DNA from: Alphaproteobacteria bacterium GM202ARS2
GTDB lineage: Bacteria > Pseudomonadota > Alphaproteobacteria > GM7ARS4
Assembly (NCBI GenBank): GCA_014323835.1
Contig: JACONH010000014.1
Span: 1 to 38,224, forward strand
Direction: 5' to 3'
Length of the DNA: 38,224 bases
The translations under genes were made by a program, and so were the position numbers. This document shows, piece after piece, positions 1-8,262 of this stretch (within the stretch, counting starts at the first letter, position 1; every line of letters begins with the position of its first letter). The notes under the pieces are model-generated. The model ran no database searches and was not told the DNA's origin. It saw only the letters and a list, made by a program, of their open reading frames with translations.

Positions 1-1461
1 ATTGATCAGGACACGCTTCCAATGTTTACAGATAGTTAAAGAAGGGGTGCACAATGACTGATGTGTCACCAAAGGGCGCATGGCTCGCTCGGCAGCATTG
101 TTGTCGATGGCAACGGCTGGATCGTTCAGGAACAAGGTGAAGGCATCCCATCTTGAGAGGCCGTAGTTGATCGCCTTGGTGAGATCGAATTTTTCTGGCA
201 GTTCCTTGAGCCTGGCTTCGAGCCAAGTCTTTAAGCTTTCGGTCAAAGGGCGGCTCTTGGTGTTACGCAGGGCCTGACGCTGTTCTTTGGTTTTGCCCTT
301 GATCGTCCGTTCGATGTCATAGAGTTTGCCGATCCGATCGAGTGCCTCCTTGGCAATGGGTGAGTCCGTGGATTTGTGGAAGTCAAAGAACTTCCTCCTC
401 CAATGGGCCCAACATCCTGCCTCTTTGACCTGAACCTCTTGGGTCAGTGGATCAGGTTCATACATCGCGTTGAAGCCGGTGAAGCCATCGGCCTGCAGCA
501 CGCCATTGAAGCCTTTCAAAAAACGCCTTGGATGCTCACCTTTGCGATCCGGACTGTAGAAGTAGACGACAGCTGGAGGGTCGGATCCTTGATAGGGACG
601 CCCATCCTGCACCACGACCCAGATGTGACTAGTCCTGGTTTTCCCAGTCTTGGGTGCGAGCACTGGTATCTTGGTGTCGTCGCAATGCAAATGGGTCGCT
701 GTCAGCGTCGATTGATGGATCAATTGAGCGATGGGACGAAGCTCGGCAATGGCTGATCCTGTCCAGTTGATCAAGGTCGAGCGGGGAATGTCGATCCCTA
801 ACCGAGCGAACATCTCACCTTGTCGGTGCAAAGGAAGGTGATCATCGAACTTCGAGACCAGGATGTGGCTGAGAAGGTTAGCACCAGCCATGCCTCGTTG
901 GATTGGCGTTGACGGGGCCGGCTCCTGGACGATTTTCTCACACCGCCTGCAGCTCTTCTTCAGCCTGGCGATCTGCAGCACCTTGAGCTTGGCGCTGACG
1001 AAGTCGAGCAGTTCGTTGATATCTTCACCAAGCAGACGAAGCTCACCGCCGCAATCCGGACAGGTGTCACCGGGATCGAGAACACTGCGTTCTCGCGGCA
1101 GATGGGCGGGTAGCTTCTTGCGACCGCGTTTCTTCTTGTCTTTTTTGTTTCCGTCTTCGTGATCATCGGTGTCGCTGTTCGCTTCAGCTTGCTCGGCGGC
1201 ACGGTCCGTCTGAAGCTCCTCGAGCGACAATTCCAGCTGATCAATCTGACGCTCGATCTTTTCGGATGATTGGCCAAACTGCGAGCGCTTGAGCTTGTCG
1301 AGATTGAGCTGAAGCTGCTCGATGACGACATCGCGAGCCTTGAGCTGGTTCTTGGCATCCTCTAAGGCGGCTGTCTGTTCAGCCAGCTCTTTGGCCTGTT
1401 TGGCGATGATTGCCTGCAGGGCCGCAATGTCATTTGGGAGTTGGTCAGGCGCCAAGGTCAT
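1..1461 (-). CDS. tnpC: IS66 transposase TnpC, C-terminus missing
   Basis: This is the DDE transposase of IS66. The frame is open from the ATG at 1461 to position 1 without a stop, about 487 codons. Visible parts in order are an N-terminal coiled coil (roughly residues 10-90, with KLKRSQFGQSSEK), a Lys-rich linker, a zinc-finger-like segment with CPDCGGEL followed by CRRCEK, the DDE core with HCDDTKIPVL and the conserved CWAHWRRKFF segment, and the terminal IDNNAAERAMRPL motif. After RAMRPL (about position 70) the expected tail rich in Gly and Lys is absent and the last 20 or so codons are unrelated. The catalytic Glu region is present, but the C-terminal end is replaced or cut. It lies downstream of tnpB in the same element. 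Confidence 0.85.
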   Translation of the reverse strand, partial: MTLAPDQLPNDIAALQAIIAKQAKELAEQTAALEDAKNQLKARDVVIEQLQLNLDKLKRSQFGQSSEKIERQIDQLELSLEELQTDRAAEQAEANSDTDDHEDGNKKDKKKRGRKKLPAHLPRERSVLDPGDTCPDCGGELRLLGEDINELLDFVSAKLKVLQIARLKKSCRRCEKIVQEPAPSTPIQRGMAGANLLSHILVSKFDDHLPLHRQGEMFARLGIDIPRSTLINWTGSAIAELRPIAQLIHQSTLTATHLHCDDTKIPVLAPKTGKTRTSHIWVVVQDGRPYQGSDPPAVVYFYSPDRKGEHPRRFLKGFNGVLQADGFTGFNAMYEPDPLTQEVQVKEAGCWAHWRRKFFDFHKSTDSPIAKEALDRIGKLYDIERTIKGKTKEQRQALRNTKSRPLTESLKTWLEARLKELPEKFDLTKAINYGLSRWDAFTLFLNDPAVAIDNNAAERAMRPLVTHQSLCTPSLTICKHWKRVLIN

Positions 1462-1525
1462 CCATAGATTCTAACCGGATACCATGAGCAAATACAGTCT
1501 TATCTTGTTGAAAATCAACGGTGAA

Positions 1526-1873
1526 TCATGCAATCCGTCTGGGCGGAGAACTCCACGCTGGCCTTCTCCAGTCAATGCCCTCCCACAACATCGCAAGCTG
1601 AGCTGAGGTCAGCCGAACAACCCCGTCCGCCGGCGATGGCCAGGGGAAGCGGCCACGTTGCAGGACTTTGTAGTACAGGCAGAAGCCCTGCTGGTCCCAG
1701 TATAAAAGTTTCACTCTGTCGCCTTTGCGTCCCCGAAAGGCGAAGACGGCTCCAGAGCACGGGTTTTGCCGAAGAACCTGCTCGGCTGCAGCAGCAAGAC
1801 CATGGATCCCTTTGCGCATATCTGTGATGCCGCTGGCGACATAAACACGAACGCCAGTACCAGGTCCAATCAT
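1526..1873 (-). CDS. tnpB: IS66 accessory protein TnpB (Orf2)
   Basis: About 115 residues, the usual length for IS66 Orf2. Recognisable motifs are VRVYVASGITDMRKGIHGLA near the start, the FAFRGRKGDRVKLLYWD core, and YYKVLQRGRFPWP. The ATG at 1873 is preferred over an in-frame ATG at 1915 because it overlaps the tnpA stop by 4 bases (ATGA), the typical IS66 coupling. TnpB is required for transposition of IS66 elements, but its biochemical role is not settled. It looks intact. Confidence 0.85.
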   Translation of the reverse strand: MIGPGTGVRVYVASGITDMRKGIHGLAAAAEQVLRQNPCSGAVFAFRGRKGDRVKLLYWDQQGFCLYYKVLQRGRFPWPSPADGVVRLTSAQLAMLWEGIDWRRPAWSSPPRRIA

Positions 1874-2259
1874 GCCGCCTCGACCGCAACAATGAGGCGG
1901 CGGATCTGATCGCAAGCCAGATCCGAGGGAATGCGAAGTGTTCGCTCATGGCGAAGCTCAATCGAAATTAAAACACCAGACGATGATGACAAGGTATCGA
2001 CCGGCGGGCCCGCTCCGTCCTCTTCATCACACACCTCGACAGGCAAGAAGTCGACAACAGCCAAGGACTTCGAGCGAAGTCTTCCGGACCGAAATTCCCG
2101 GCGCCACTGATAAATCTGTGAACGGCAGATGTCATGTCGACGGGCCACAGTGCCAACCGATGACCCAGGGGCAAAAGCCTCATGCACAATCTGAAGCTTC
2201 TCCTCAGATGACCAGCGACGACGACGCTCGACGCCCGTCAAAATCTCCATGCGACCCAA
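1870..2259 (-). CDS. tnpA: IS66 accessory protein TnpA (Orf1), helix-turn-helix
   Basis: About 129 residues with the IS66 Orf1 helix-turn-helix: RRRWSSEEKLQIVHEA, then SVGTVARRHDICRSQIYQWRREF. An alternative start is the Met at codon 4 (position 2250). It is translationally coupled to tnpB by a 4-base overlap. It probably binds the element's ends. No internal stop was seen. Confidence 0.85.
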   Translation of the reverse strand: MGRMEILTGVERRRRWSSEEKLQIVHEAFAPGSSVGTVARRHDICRSQIYQWRREFRSGRLRSKSLAVVDFLPVEVCDEEDGAGPPVDTLSSSSGVLISIELRHERTLRIPSDLACDQIRRLIVAVEAA

Positions 2260-2330
2260 GCTCTCTGTCCTTAACTACGTACTTAATCACGCCTTTAAGG
2301 ACGTATCTTAGCAACGCATAGGCTTGGAAA

Positions 2331-2356
2331 AACGGCGGTACTCAATGGCCGCTTAC
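2331..2356 (-). repeat. IS66 terminal inverted repeat
   Basis: Read on the minus strand this begins GTAAGCGGCCATTGAGTACC, matching the well-known IS66-family terminus (GTAAGCG). The matching opposite end is not seen within the window. Confidence 0.7.
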
Positions 2357-2587
2357 CAAAGTCGACAATCTCCAGAAGTTTCTCTAACGGATCGCCCTGC
2401 GCCGACAACTCGCCGAGACGATCTTCAACGCTCCAAAATCCTAATGGCTTCGGCAAATGCTCTTCCTCCCAGTACGCAGGCAGAGCTTACTAAAATCTAC
2501 TTAAATAACCAGGTTTCCGGAGGCGTCCAAGTGGATGGCGTTCTTCAAGGCATGGTGAGCCTCACCCTTGTTCAGGCTTATCTCCCG
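2357..2587. other. No recognised gene between IS66 and the kinase-like gene
   Basis: About 230 bases. A 99-codon plus-strand frame crosses it (2324-2623), but it starts inside the IS66 terminus, has no clear ribosome binding site and resembles nothing I know. No repeats or strong hairpins were noticed. Confidence 0.5.
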
Positions 2588-4009
2588 TCAAAGCGGCAGT
2601 GCCGAGGACAGTGTAGGGAGTAAATCCAGGTTGAACGGTGTTAACTGACTCTTTGATATGCCTGAACTTGTCTCGATGAAAGCACTATCTATGATGTCGT
2701 CTAATATACTGGCAAGCTCTTCGGGCGAAATATTGTCACTTTCGATCCCTCGAGCTAGCTCATATCCAAGGTATTCACTGCCATGAACTTGCATCCCAGG
2801 CTCAACACCAATCCAATCACAAAGATCATCCTTAAGGCTTCTATTTTGAAGAATTTTCATGTTCAAACAATCACGTTGCATGTGAGTTCGCATCCGTAGT
2901 TCATCATCAGGCCATATAACTCCACCCCAATTTAAAGCACGATCTTTGACTAAACTTAATAAAGGCCTGTCATAATCTTTTATTGGCTTATATTGAAAAA
3001 AGTCTACCATACGCGCGCTCAAAGGAGAATGTACACACCCATGTGCTATTTGTACATTACATGCTTGAAAGGACATATGCTCGCCAGCAGCCAAAGTTAT
3101 TCCTAGGTTAGTTAACAATTTCTCTGCGTGTTTTGGCAGCATTCCCCTAACTGGTTTTCCAGCATACGATGCATAGCATAGACCGTTCTTATTTCGGCCG
3201 ATCATGAACGTTAACGAATCACTCCTAGTAGAGGAAATTCCATGTAGTCGAAGTATCAACTCAATCATTATCTGTACCAACTGGTCATCACTTCCGAAAA
3301 ATGGCAGATCTAGGCCGTTCGCAGGTCGGCGGTGCCCAGAACGAACCAACGCAGCACAGCGCGTCAGATTCTTTCTATCATGATTTCGTGCATAGAATCC
3401 TAAATCTAAAATAGCGTATACTGGCACCCCACATACATCTAGGTTCAATCGGCGCATTATTTCTTCGATTATCATTTGGTTTATTAATTCTGCAATTGCA
3501 ATATCAAGCTGCAAAGTTCCAGTTCTGTAATCAGCGATCTTTGGAATCAATCCTTGAGCGATTCCAACGCCTTTTATGTCAAGCAAGCCAATAGACGATG
3601 TAGATATGTCTCTATGTAAAAGATCAAGACCGAGAGGATAAGCTCTGGTTACTAAAGCTCTACCATATCTAGGAGGCCTCATGGCTCGCCGCTTCTCTCC
3701 CGTCGTCTTAACACCCTCTGTAACAACATTTTCGTTAGCCAACGGCGTAGAGATAATTTTTGCATTTTCAACTATAAAACGTCGCCTCAACTCACGTGAT
3801 TCTGATTCTTCTACAGATGCTGTTTCAGCCCAGGGCTTTGGGAAATCTCTAGCAATAGCACTGTCATTCACCCATATTATTTTTGGCGAAGATAAAACTT
3901 CAACGTCTTCTTCCAGCATTTTCGGCTGCTGAAGATCTTCCGGTGTCCGGATGATCATGTGAAAGGCTCCTACTGAAGTGTCCAGATTCGCATCCAGTAG
4001 TGAAGGCAT
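2588..4009 (-). CDS. Hypothetical protein with SelO/protein-kinase-like motifs
   Basis: A 473-residue intact protein that I cannot assign firmly. Residues about 114-205 resemble the SelO (YdiU) core: RYGRA, then LLDIKGVG (Lys146, compare the LKGAG motif of SelO), YRTGTL.LDIAIAE, and GVPVYAILDLG. Further on, SFQACNVQ (Asn318) followed by RMVDFFQYK (Asp336) could be the metal-binding Asn and the DFG-like Asp of a kinase fold. SelO proteins transfer AMP to Ser, Thr or Tyr. The start is supported by AGGA five bases upstream of the ATG. The gene is more A+T-rich than the flanking IS66, lies alone between mobile elements and was probably acquired. No signal peptide or membrane segment is obvious. 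The kinase-fold reading is inference from motifs; the gene's reality is much more certain. Confidence 0.6.
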   Translation of the reverse strand: MPSLLDANLDTSVGAFHMIIRTPEDLQQPKMLEEDVEVLSSPKIIWVNDSAIARDFPKPWAETASVEESESRELRRRFIVENAKIISTPLANENVVTEGVKTTGEKRRAMRPPRYGRALVTRAYPLGLDLLHRDISTSSIGLLDIKGVGIAQGLIPKIADYRTGTLQLDIAIAELINQMIIEEIMRRLNLDVCGVPVYAILDLGFYARNHDRKNLTRCAALVRSGHRRPANGLDLPFFGSDDQLVQIMIELILRLHGISSTRSDSLTFMIGRNKNGLCYASYAGKPVRGMLPKHAEKLLTNLGITLAAGEHMSFQACNVQIAHGCVHSPLSARMVDFFQYKPIKDYDRPLLSLVKDRALNWGGVIWPDDELRMRTHMQRDCLNMKILQNRSLKDDLCDWIGVEPGMQVHGSEYLGYELARGIESDNISPEELASILDDIIDSAFIETSSGISKSQLTPFNLDLLPTLSSALPL

Positions 4010-4295
4010 GCTATCCTAATTTATGCGCCAAGATTTGGCGGATGTTGCTCTCGATTTGATATATTTTGAGAAATTGTTGCCAAACCAATTTTTGGCCGAA
4101 CTTGCGTGAGCCGCGTCCGCCATGCTGTATCATACGCTGTTGCCGATTGCTCTACCAGCCATCAAGCCGAAGAAGGTGATCGGTTGAGTTCAGTTTAGAG
4201 AGGAGATCATCCCCATGGCTGTTAGGGTTCGTGTGTGCCTCGGTGCGCAGCGCTAACATTGACTCAACTTATGAGAGCGTACTACGAATTCTTTT

Positions 4296-4745
4296 TTAAA
4301 GTTCACGATAGATTGTTGACCGCGCCAAGTCGACTTGGCGCGCGGCACTGGTCGGAGAAAGACCAGCATCGACTAACTTAAAGATAGCGTAGCGCTTGTC
4401 AGCGTCGATTGAAGAGCGCCCTGGCTTTCTGCCTCGAGCTCGTGCGGCCTTGATACCGTCCTTGGTGCGTTCAGAGATGAGCAGTCGCTCGAAATGCGCG
4501 ATAGCGCCGAAAACTTGAAAGACGAGTTCCCCGGCGGCGCTTGTCGTATCACTTTTCCAGACTGATCAGATTGATCTGGCGATCTCGGAGCTTATCAACG
4601 GTCTCAAGCAGTTCCTTCAGCGAGCGGCCAAGACGATGAAGACCCGGATGGCACCGGACACCTCTAGCCTCTTGCGCTGAGCACTGGCGTGCTGCTTGTT
4701 GGTGGAGGCCCCTGGCATAGTCGAGCGTGTTGACGTTTCTGACCA
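4296..4745 (-). pseudogene. Degenerate serine recombinase (Tn3-type resolvase/invertase)
   Basis: Read on the minus strand, the start resembles resolvases (VNTLDYARGLHQQAARQCSA), then jumps directly to HRLGRSLKELLETVDKLRDR. The residues normally between these, including much of the catalytic domain, are deleted. A frameshift at about 4549 follows; in the next frame the match continues with DTTSAAGELVFQVFGAIAHF, FERLLISERTKDGIKAARAR and the C-terminal helix-turn-helix (SPTSAARQVDLARSTIYREL), ending at the stop at 4296-4298. The catalytic Ser region is not intact, so the gene is dead. It probably belonged to a Tn3-like transposon; a truncated Tn3 transposase lies near the other end of the window. 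Confidence 0.75.
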
Positions 4746-5759
4746 TGGTCCTTTTTGAGTTGGCATCTACACGCGCTCCCGAACAACTCCCGCTAACCTC
4801 AGCAACTGGATCAAAAAGAACGGCATCAAAAAACCAGGAATCTGAAAAAATCCTGTGGTGGGTTTGGTACCTCTTTGCGAATAGAATCGATGCCGTTCGC
4901 ACATCATGGTCGCCATGCTGTTCTGTTTCACGATGACTGATCGTGGAAATAACCTTGTCAGCTTGAGGATAACACCGTAGGCTAATATGCTGTTGTCTAG
5001 AGACTTGCTGCGTCTCTTTCAACGACCGGTCAGACGGAAGTGACATGACGGAGCAAGCAACCATAGGCGGTGAACGCACGCGACGGGAGCCGTTGAGCGG
5101 CATCCGGGCAATGCGCCGATGCTGCTGGACGGCTCTGCTTCGTTCGGTTCTGTCTGGAACGCGGCTTTTCCACCGCGTAATCCGTTCGCTGTTCAAGCGC
5201 GTTGCCGACCGCATACCGTTCTTGCGGTTGTCCATCAGTTTCCTCCTGCTGAAACCAACGCTAGCGTTGAGGCTCATGGGCATCCGCTGCGGAGGCGCAG
5301 GAGGCGGTGGACCGGGGCACTGCCCCCGAGACGGCATGTCGGGTCGCCAGGCGTCGACCTTGTATCGCCGGTCATGTCCGCCCCTCGTTTTCATCAAGTG
5401 AGATCAACCCTTCGTAACATCGTTCGGCCGTTGCTCCCAACGTCGTTTGCGTGTCCGTTCAGCGGAACCCTTCAACCGCTTTATGAGCGATGCCATCTGG
5501 ACGATCGACGACCGAAGATGGATGTCAAACCGAGTTCAACAGCTCTGCCGCGGCAATCCCTCCAACGCCGTGGAAATCGAAGCACTGAAACGGTAAGCAG
5601 GCATCACCCAGCGGAGAACTGATCAAACGATGGGGCAGGTGTGATCGTCATGACTTTGGACATGCCGTCTCACCTCTTGTTTCGATCGAAGCAAGAAGAC
5701 TCAAACAACGCGGATTGCGGCGGATCGGAATTATTAGTGCAACTGGGTGCAAATCGACG
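4746..5759. other. About 1 kb with no recognised gene
   Basis: Several overlapping frames exist on both strands, but none shows a family I recognise. A plus-strand frame at 5045-5401 (118 codons, GGAAG ahead of its ATG) is Arg- and Leu-rich and looks like antisense noise. A frame near 5482-5597 encoding MSDAIWTIDDRRWMSNRVQQ has more protein-like composition but is only 38 codons. The stretch sits between resolvase debris and an NTF2-like gene and is probably the remains of mobile DNA. Confidence 0.4.
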
Positions 5760-6236
5760 TCATAGCCGACGGCGTTTCTTATAAGATTTATGATAATCAG
5801 ATTTAATACGTGATTTTGATCTGGGGATACCCGCTTTACCGATAGGCCGACTTGACCAATATTCACGCAAAGAAGCAATTTTTCTTCCAGAAAACTCAAG
5901 GATTGCAACCTGCTTCATCAAGATTCGCGTATTCGTTCGCACAACATCGAATTTGGCTTGCCATTCAGCGATCACATTCATGCCGTCGATGTATAAGTTT
6001 AAGATTTTGAATTCTATGTTTTTTTGTCCGCGACCGACTCGGTTCTGCCAGTAACTTTGGATATTGCGCCGTCCACGGATCGGATCGCTGAGGACTTGCT
6101 CATGATAGGTGGCATCGGTGGTGAATAGGGAACCGATCAGTTTTGAGTCTTTCTTTACCCAGGCCTGACCATAAGAATGAACTACTCCTTTCACATATTC
6201 ACGATCAAGCGATGGTGACGGATCTTCCAAATTCAA
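5760..6236 (-). CDS. SnoaL/NTF2-like domain protein
   Basis: A 158-residue protein in which residues about 10-130 fit the NTF2-like (SnoaL) alpha+beta barrel. The helix YGQAWVKKDSKLIGSLFT is followed by DATYHE, the strand IRGRRNIQSYWQNRV, then FKILNLYIDGMNVIAEWQAK and the closing ILEFSGRKIASLREYWSSR. Such domains bind small hydrophobic ligands or act as cyclases or isomerases; the substrate cannot be told here. The tail after residue 130 is short and basic. The start appears to be TTG at 6236; a later GTG is possible. A 10-base direct repeat (CTTGAATTTG) spans the start region. It is flanked by dead mobile elements, so its original context is lost. Confidence 0.65.
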   Translation of the reverse strand: MNLEDPSPSLDREYVKGVVHSYGQAWVKKDSKLIGSLFTTDATYHEQVLSDPIRGRRNIQSYWQNRVGRGQKNIEFKILNLYIDGMNVIAEWQAKFDVVRTNTRILMKQVAILEFSGRKIASLREYWSSRPIGKAGIPRSKSRIKSDYHKSYKKRRRL

Positions 6237-6319
6237 GCCCCGGCAAATTCAAGCGTGAGGTGCAGCACCGTCGCGGATAATGCTATCCGATTGTTTCGGA
6301 ACAAGAAACGGTGTTACGC

Positions 6320-6590
6320 CGAGAGGATACACGCAGCTCAGCGCTAAAGAAAGCGATCGGCTCGCGCTAATGCGTGTAGTGGGCGGGATTCGAGCGATGG
6401 CCCGCCAAGTCCGGCATAATACTCTGTTGCGCGGCGGTTGCCAGCCGAATCATGCCGACGGCGCCTATCTCCTGCGGCGGTACGTCAGGTCATGCTCAAA
6501 CGTGGCGAGCGCTTGCGGGCATTCGTAATCCAGCGTCTGAGCGAAGGCTGGTTCCCTGAGCAGATCGCCAGCCGGCTACGTAAGTGGTCG
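6320..6590 (+). pseudogene. IS30-family transposase fragment
   Basis: In two frames the N-terminal region of an IS30-type transposase can be followed. The first has QLSAKESDRLALMRVVGG, the later frame VMLKRGERLRAFVIQRLSEG followed by WFPEQIASRLRKW, which matches the WSPEQIAGRL motif of this family. The match ends abruptly near 6590, where IS256 sequence on the opposite strand begins. No catalytic DDE domain remains. Confidence 0.55.
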
Positions 6591-6594
6591 GAGG

Positions 6595-6845
6595 GCCGTG
6601 CTTTTTCACAGCGTCTTTCGAGACAGGTAGCAGCTGTAGGCCTTGAGGCGTCAGAAGCCTTTGGTAGCCCGCGGCGGTCCAACGCTGCGCCATCTTCGCG
6701 TTCCGCCAGCGCTTGACGGCATGGCAGACTGCCTGATCACCGCATTCATCGATTCGATGATGTTGGTCGAGTGGTAGGTCGAGGCGGATGATGGCCGGAA
6801 TCTCGTCGATGCCTTTGAGGATGGATGTCAAGACGCCCGGCGAAT
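6595..6845 (-). pseudogene. IS256-family transposase C-terminal fragment
   Basis: On the minus strand one frame reads YHSTNIIESMNAVIRQSA, the IS256 signature (YTTNAIES.N). After a frameshift the match continues with AVKRWRNAKMAQRWTAAG, as in IS256-family C-termini. It is frameshifted, lacks the N-terminal two thirds, and abuts the IS30 remnant. Confidence 0.6.
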
Positions 6846-7204
6846 GCTGGCGTGCAGCTTCGGAGCGATCCGCTAAGTGATGTTTCGAGCCTTGTGGGTC
6901 TGGCTGAGGCTGCAGCTGCGATCCCTCAGGCTGTCTAAAAATCTCTGCACCGCTCCCCGGTCACGAGTGGCTCGAAAGCCGAGCGCCCGATCGGTGTCGT
7001 CCTGCTCAAGCAGAGCGACGAATGAACCATAACCAATCGCTGCATGCAGCTTGAGGCTTTGGTCCGAGTCGTGCAATCTACGGCCATCGAGCTGCCGGCC
7101 TTACCGGCAGCCGATTGATATTTTGCCCATGACGTCACGCGGGCCTTCATGCGCCACGCCAAGGGACACAATCCCTAATGCGTCGGTTGAGAGGATTAAT
7201 TTCG
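6846..7204. other. No recognised gene upstream of the methyltransferase
   Basis: Short overlapping frames occur on both strands, including a 67-codon minus frame at 6873-7076 (SLKLHAAIGYGSFVALLEQD), but none matches a family I know. The 3' part must hold the promoter of the gene at 7205. GAGAGGA about nine bases before that ATG is the likely ribosome binding site. Confidence 0.4.
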
Positions 7205-8134
7205 ATGTCCCAAGACATGTCGAAGCGACCCGCTCCAAGCAGCAAACCAAAACGCCGCCGCCGCAAATCAGCGGTGAAGAGCACACCGGACGGAGGCGCG
7301 CCCAGTCCATTGCCCAAAAGCGGCGCAGAGCGGAAACAAATCCGAAGTAAGAGCTGGGACGCAGTGGCTGGGTGGTATTCGGGATGGTCGGGCCCAGAGG
7401 GCAGCCGGCACCATCGAGAACGAGCCATGCCCACGCTCATTGAGCTGCTTCAGCCCCGCAAAGGCGAGCGTATTCTCGATATCGGATGCGGCGCCGGAGC
7501 GCTCTGCTCTGCGGTTTCAGGATGCGGCGCGGACTATGTCGGCGTTGATCTCAGCGAGAAATTGATCGCTCTGGCGAGGAAACATCACCGCGGGCGGAGC
7601 TTCCACGTCGGCGACGCTACGCGCTTGCCTTCAGTTAACGCGTTGTCTAAGGAAAGCTTCGACGGCGCGACGTTTCTCCTCAGTCTCCAGGACATCAACC
7701 CGCTCGGCGATGCCATCGACTCAGCCGCTTGGGCTCTGAAGCCCGGTGGGCGACTCGTCTTGCTCCTCATACACCCTTGCTTCCGGATTCCTCGGCAAAG
7801 CGGATGGGGTGTTGACGAGCAGCGCAAGCTCAAGTTTCGCAGGGTGGATAAATACCTTTCGGAGCTTGACGTGCCCATGCAGGAATACGATGGCGGACGC
7901 CAGGGTGTCACGCGGAGCTATCACAGGCCGCTGGAGGCATACGTGAACACTCTCTTTGCGCATGGTCTGGTGACCGAGGAGCTTCGCGAAACGCCAGCGC
8001 CACCGCCGAAGGGTACAGTACAGGAACCAAGAATCGATAGGCTTGCTCGCGAGGACATTCCTCTATTTCTTGGGTTACGTGCTCGAAAACGCCAATTAAG
8101 GGTACCGCTACGAACGGGTAAAAATACCCGCTAA
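7205..8134 (+). CDS. Class I SAM-dependent methyltransferase
   Basis: About 309 residues from the ATG at 7205, chosen because GAGAGGA precedes it; an upstream ATG at 7178 lacks a comparable site. The N-terminus is short, basic and Pro-rich (KPKRRRRKSAVKS), then comes a Rossmann methyltransferase domain: motif I ILDIGCGAGALCSAV, the acidic loop YVGVDLSEK, motif II-like FHVGDATRLPS, and FLLSLQDINPLGDAI followed by LKPGGRLVLLLIHPCF. This layout is typical of Methyltransf_11/25 small-molecule methyltransferases; the substrate is not evident. A short hairpin near 8114-8129 overlaps its 3' end. It converges on the aminotransferase gene and may or may not belong to the adjacent biosynthetic locus. 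Confidence 0.8.
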   Translation: MSQDMSKRPAPSSKPKRRRRKSAVKSTPDGGAPSPLPKSGAERKQIRSKSWDAVAGWYSGWSGPEGSRHHRERAMPTLIELLQPRKGERILDIGCGAGALCSAVSGCGADYVGVDLSEKLIALARKHHRGRSFHVGDATRLPSVNALSKESFDGATFLLSLQDINPLGDAIDSAAWALKPGGRLVLLLIHPCFRIPRQSGWGVDEQRKLKFRRVDKYLSELDVPMQEYDGGRQGVTRSYHRPLEAYVNTLFAHGLVTEELRETPAPPPKGTVQEPRIDRLAREDIPLFLGLRARKRQLRVPLRTGKNTR

Positions 8135-8262
8135 GGACGCCTGAAAACAGCTCTACGCTGCAAAGCGGCCGACGTCTGGCATGCCCAGCGGGAATGGCGG
8201 CATAGAATTCGCAGACGGTCGTGTAGCGTGTTCATTGCCCCACAGATTTTGGTGTTCTCTCC

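Larger units (their letters stand above)
1..2356 (-). mobile_element. IS66-family insertion sequence, left end truncated or outside the window
   Basis: Three minus-strand genes in the standard IS66 order tnpA-tnpB-tnpC occupy this stretch. The element's outer end is visible at 2331-2356, where the minus strand begins GTAAGCGGCC, the usual IS66 terminus. The other end is not recognisable: tnpC homology stops near position 70 and the remaining bases to position 1 do not look like IS66. The copy is therefore either truncated or recombined there. Confidence 0.85.

Noticed and set aside
960..1358. Ser-rich minus-strand frame inside IS66
   Set aside because: It is a shadow of tnpC in another frame; the tnpC frame is continuous and has clear family motifs.
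4549..5397. Long minus-strand open frame of 282 codons
   Set aside because: Only its last 65 or so codons match the resolvase remnant; the rest is Arg/Ser/Pro-rich with no family resemblance and looks like chance read-through.
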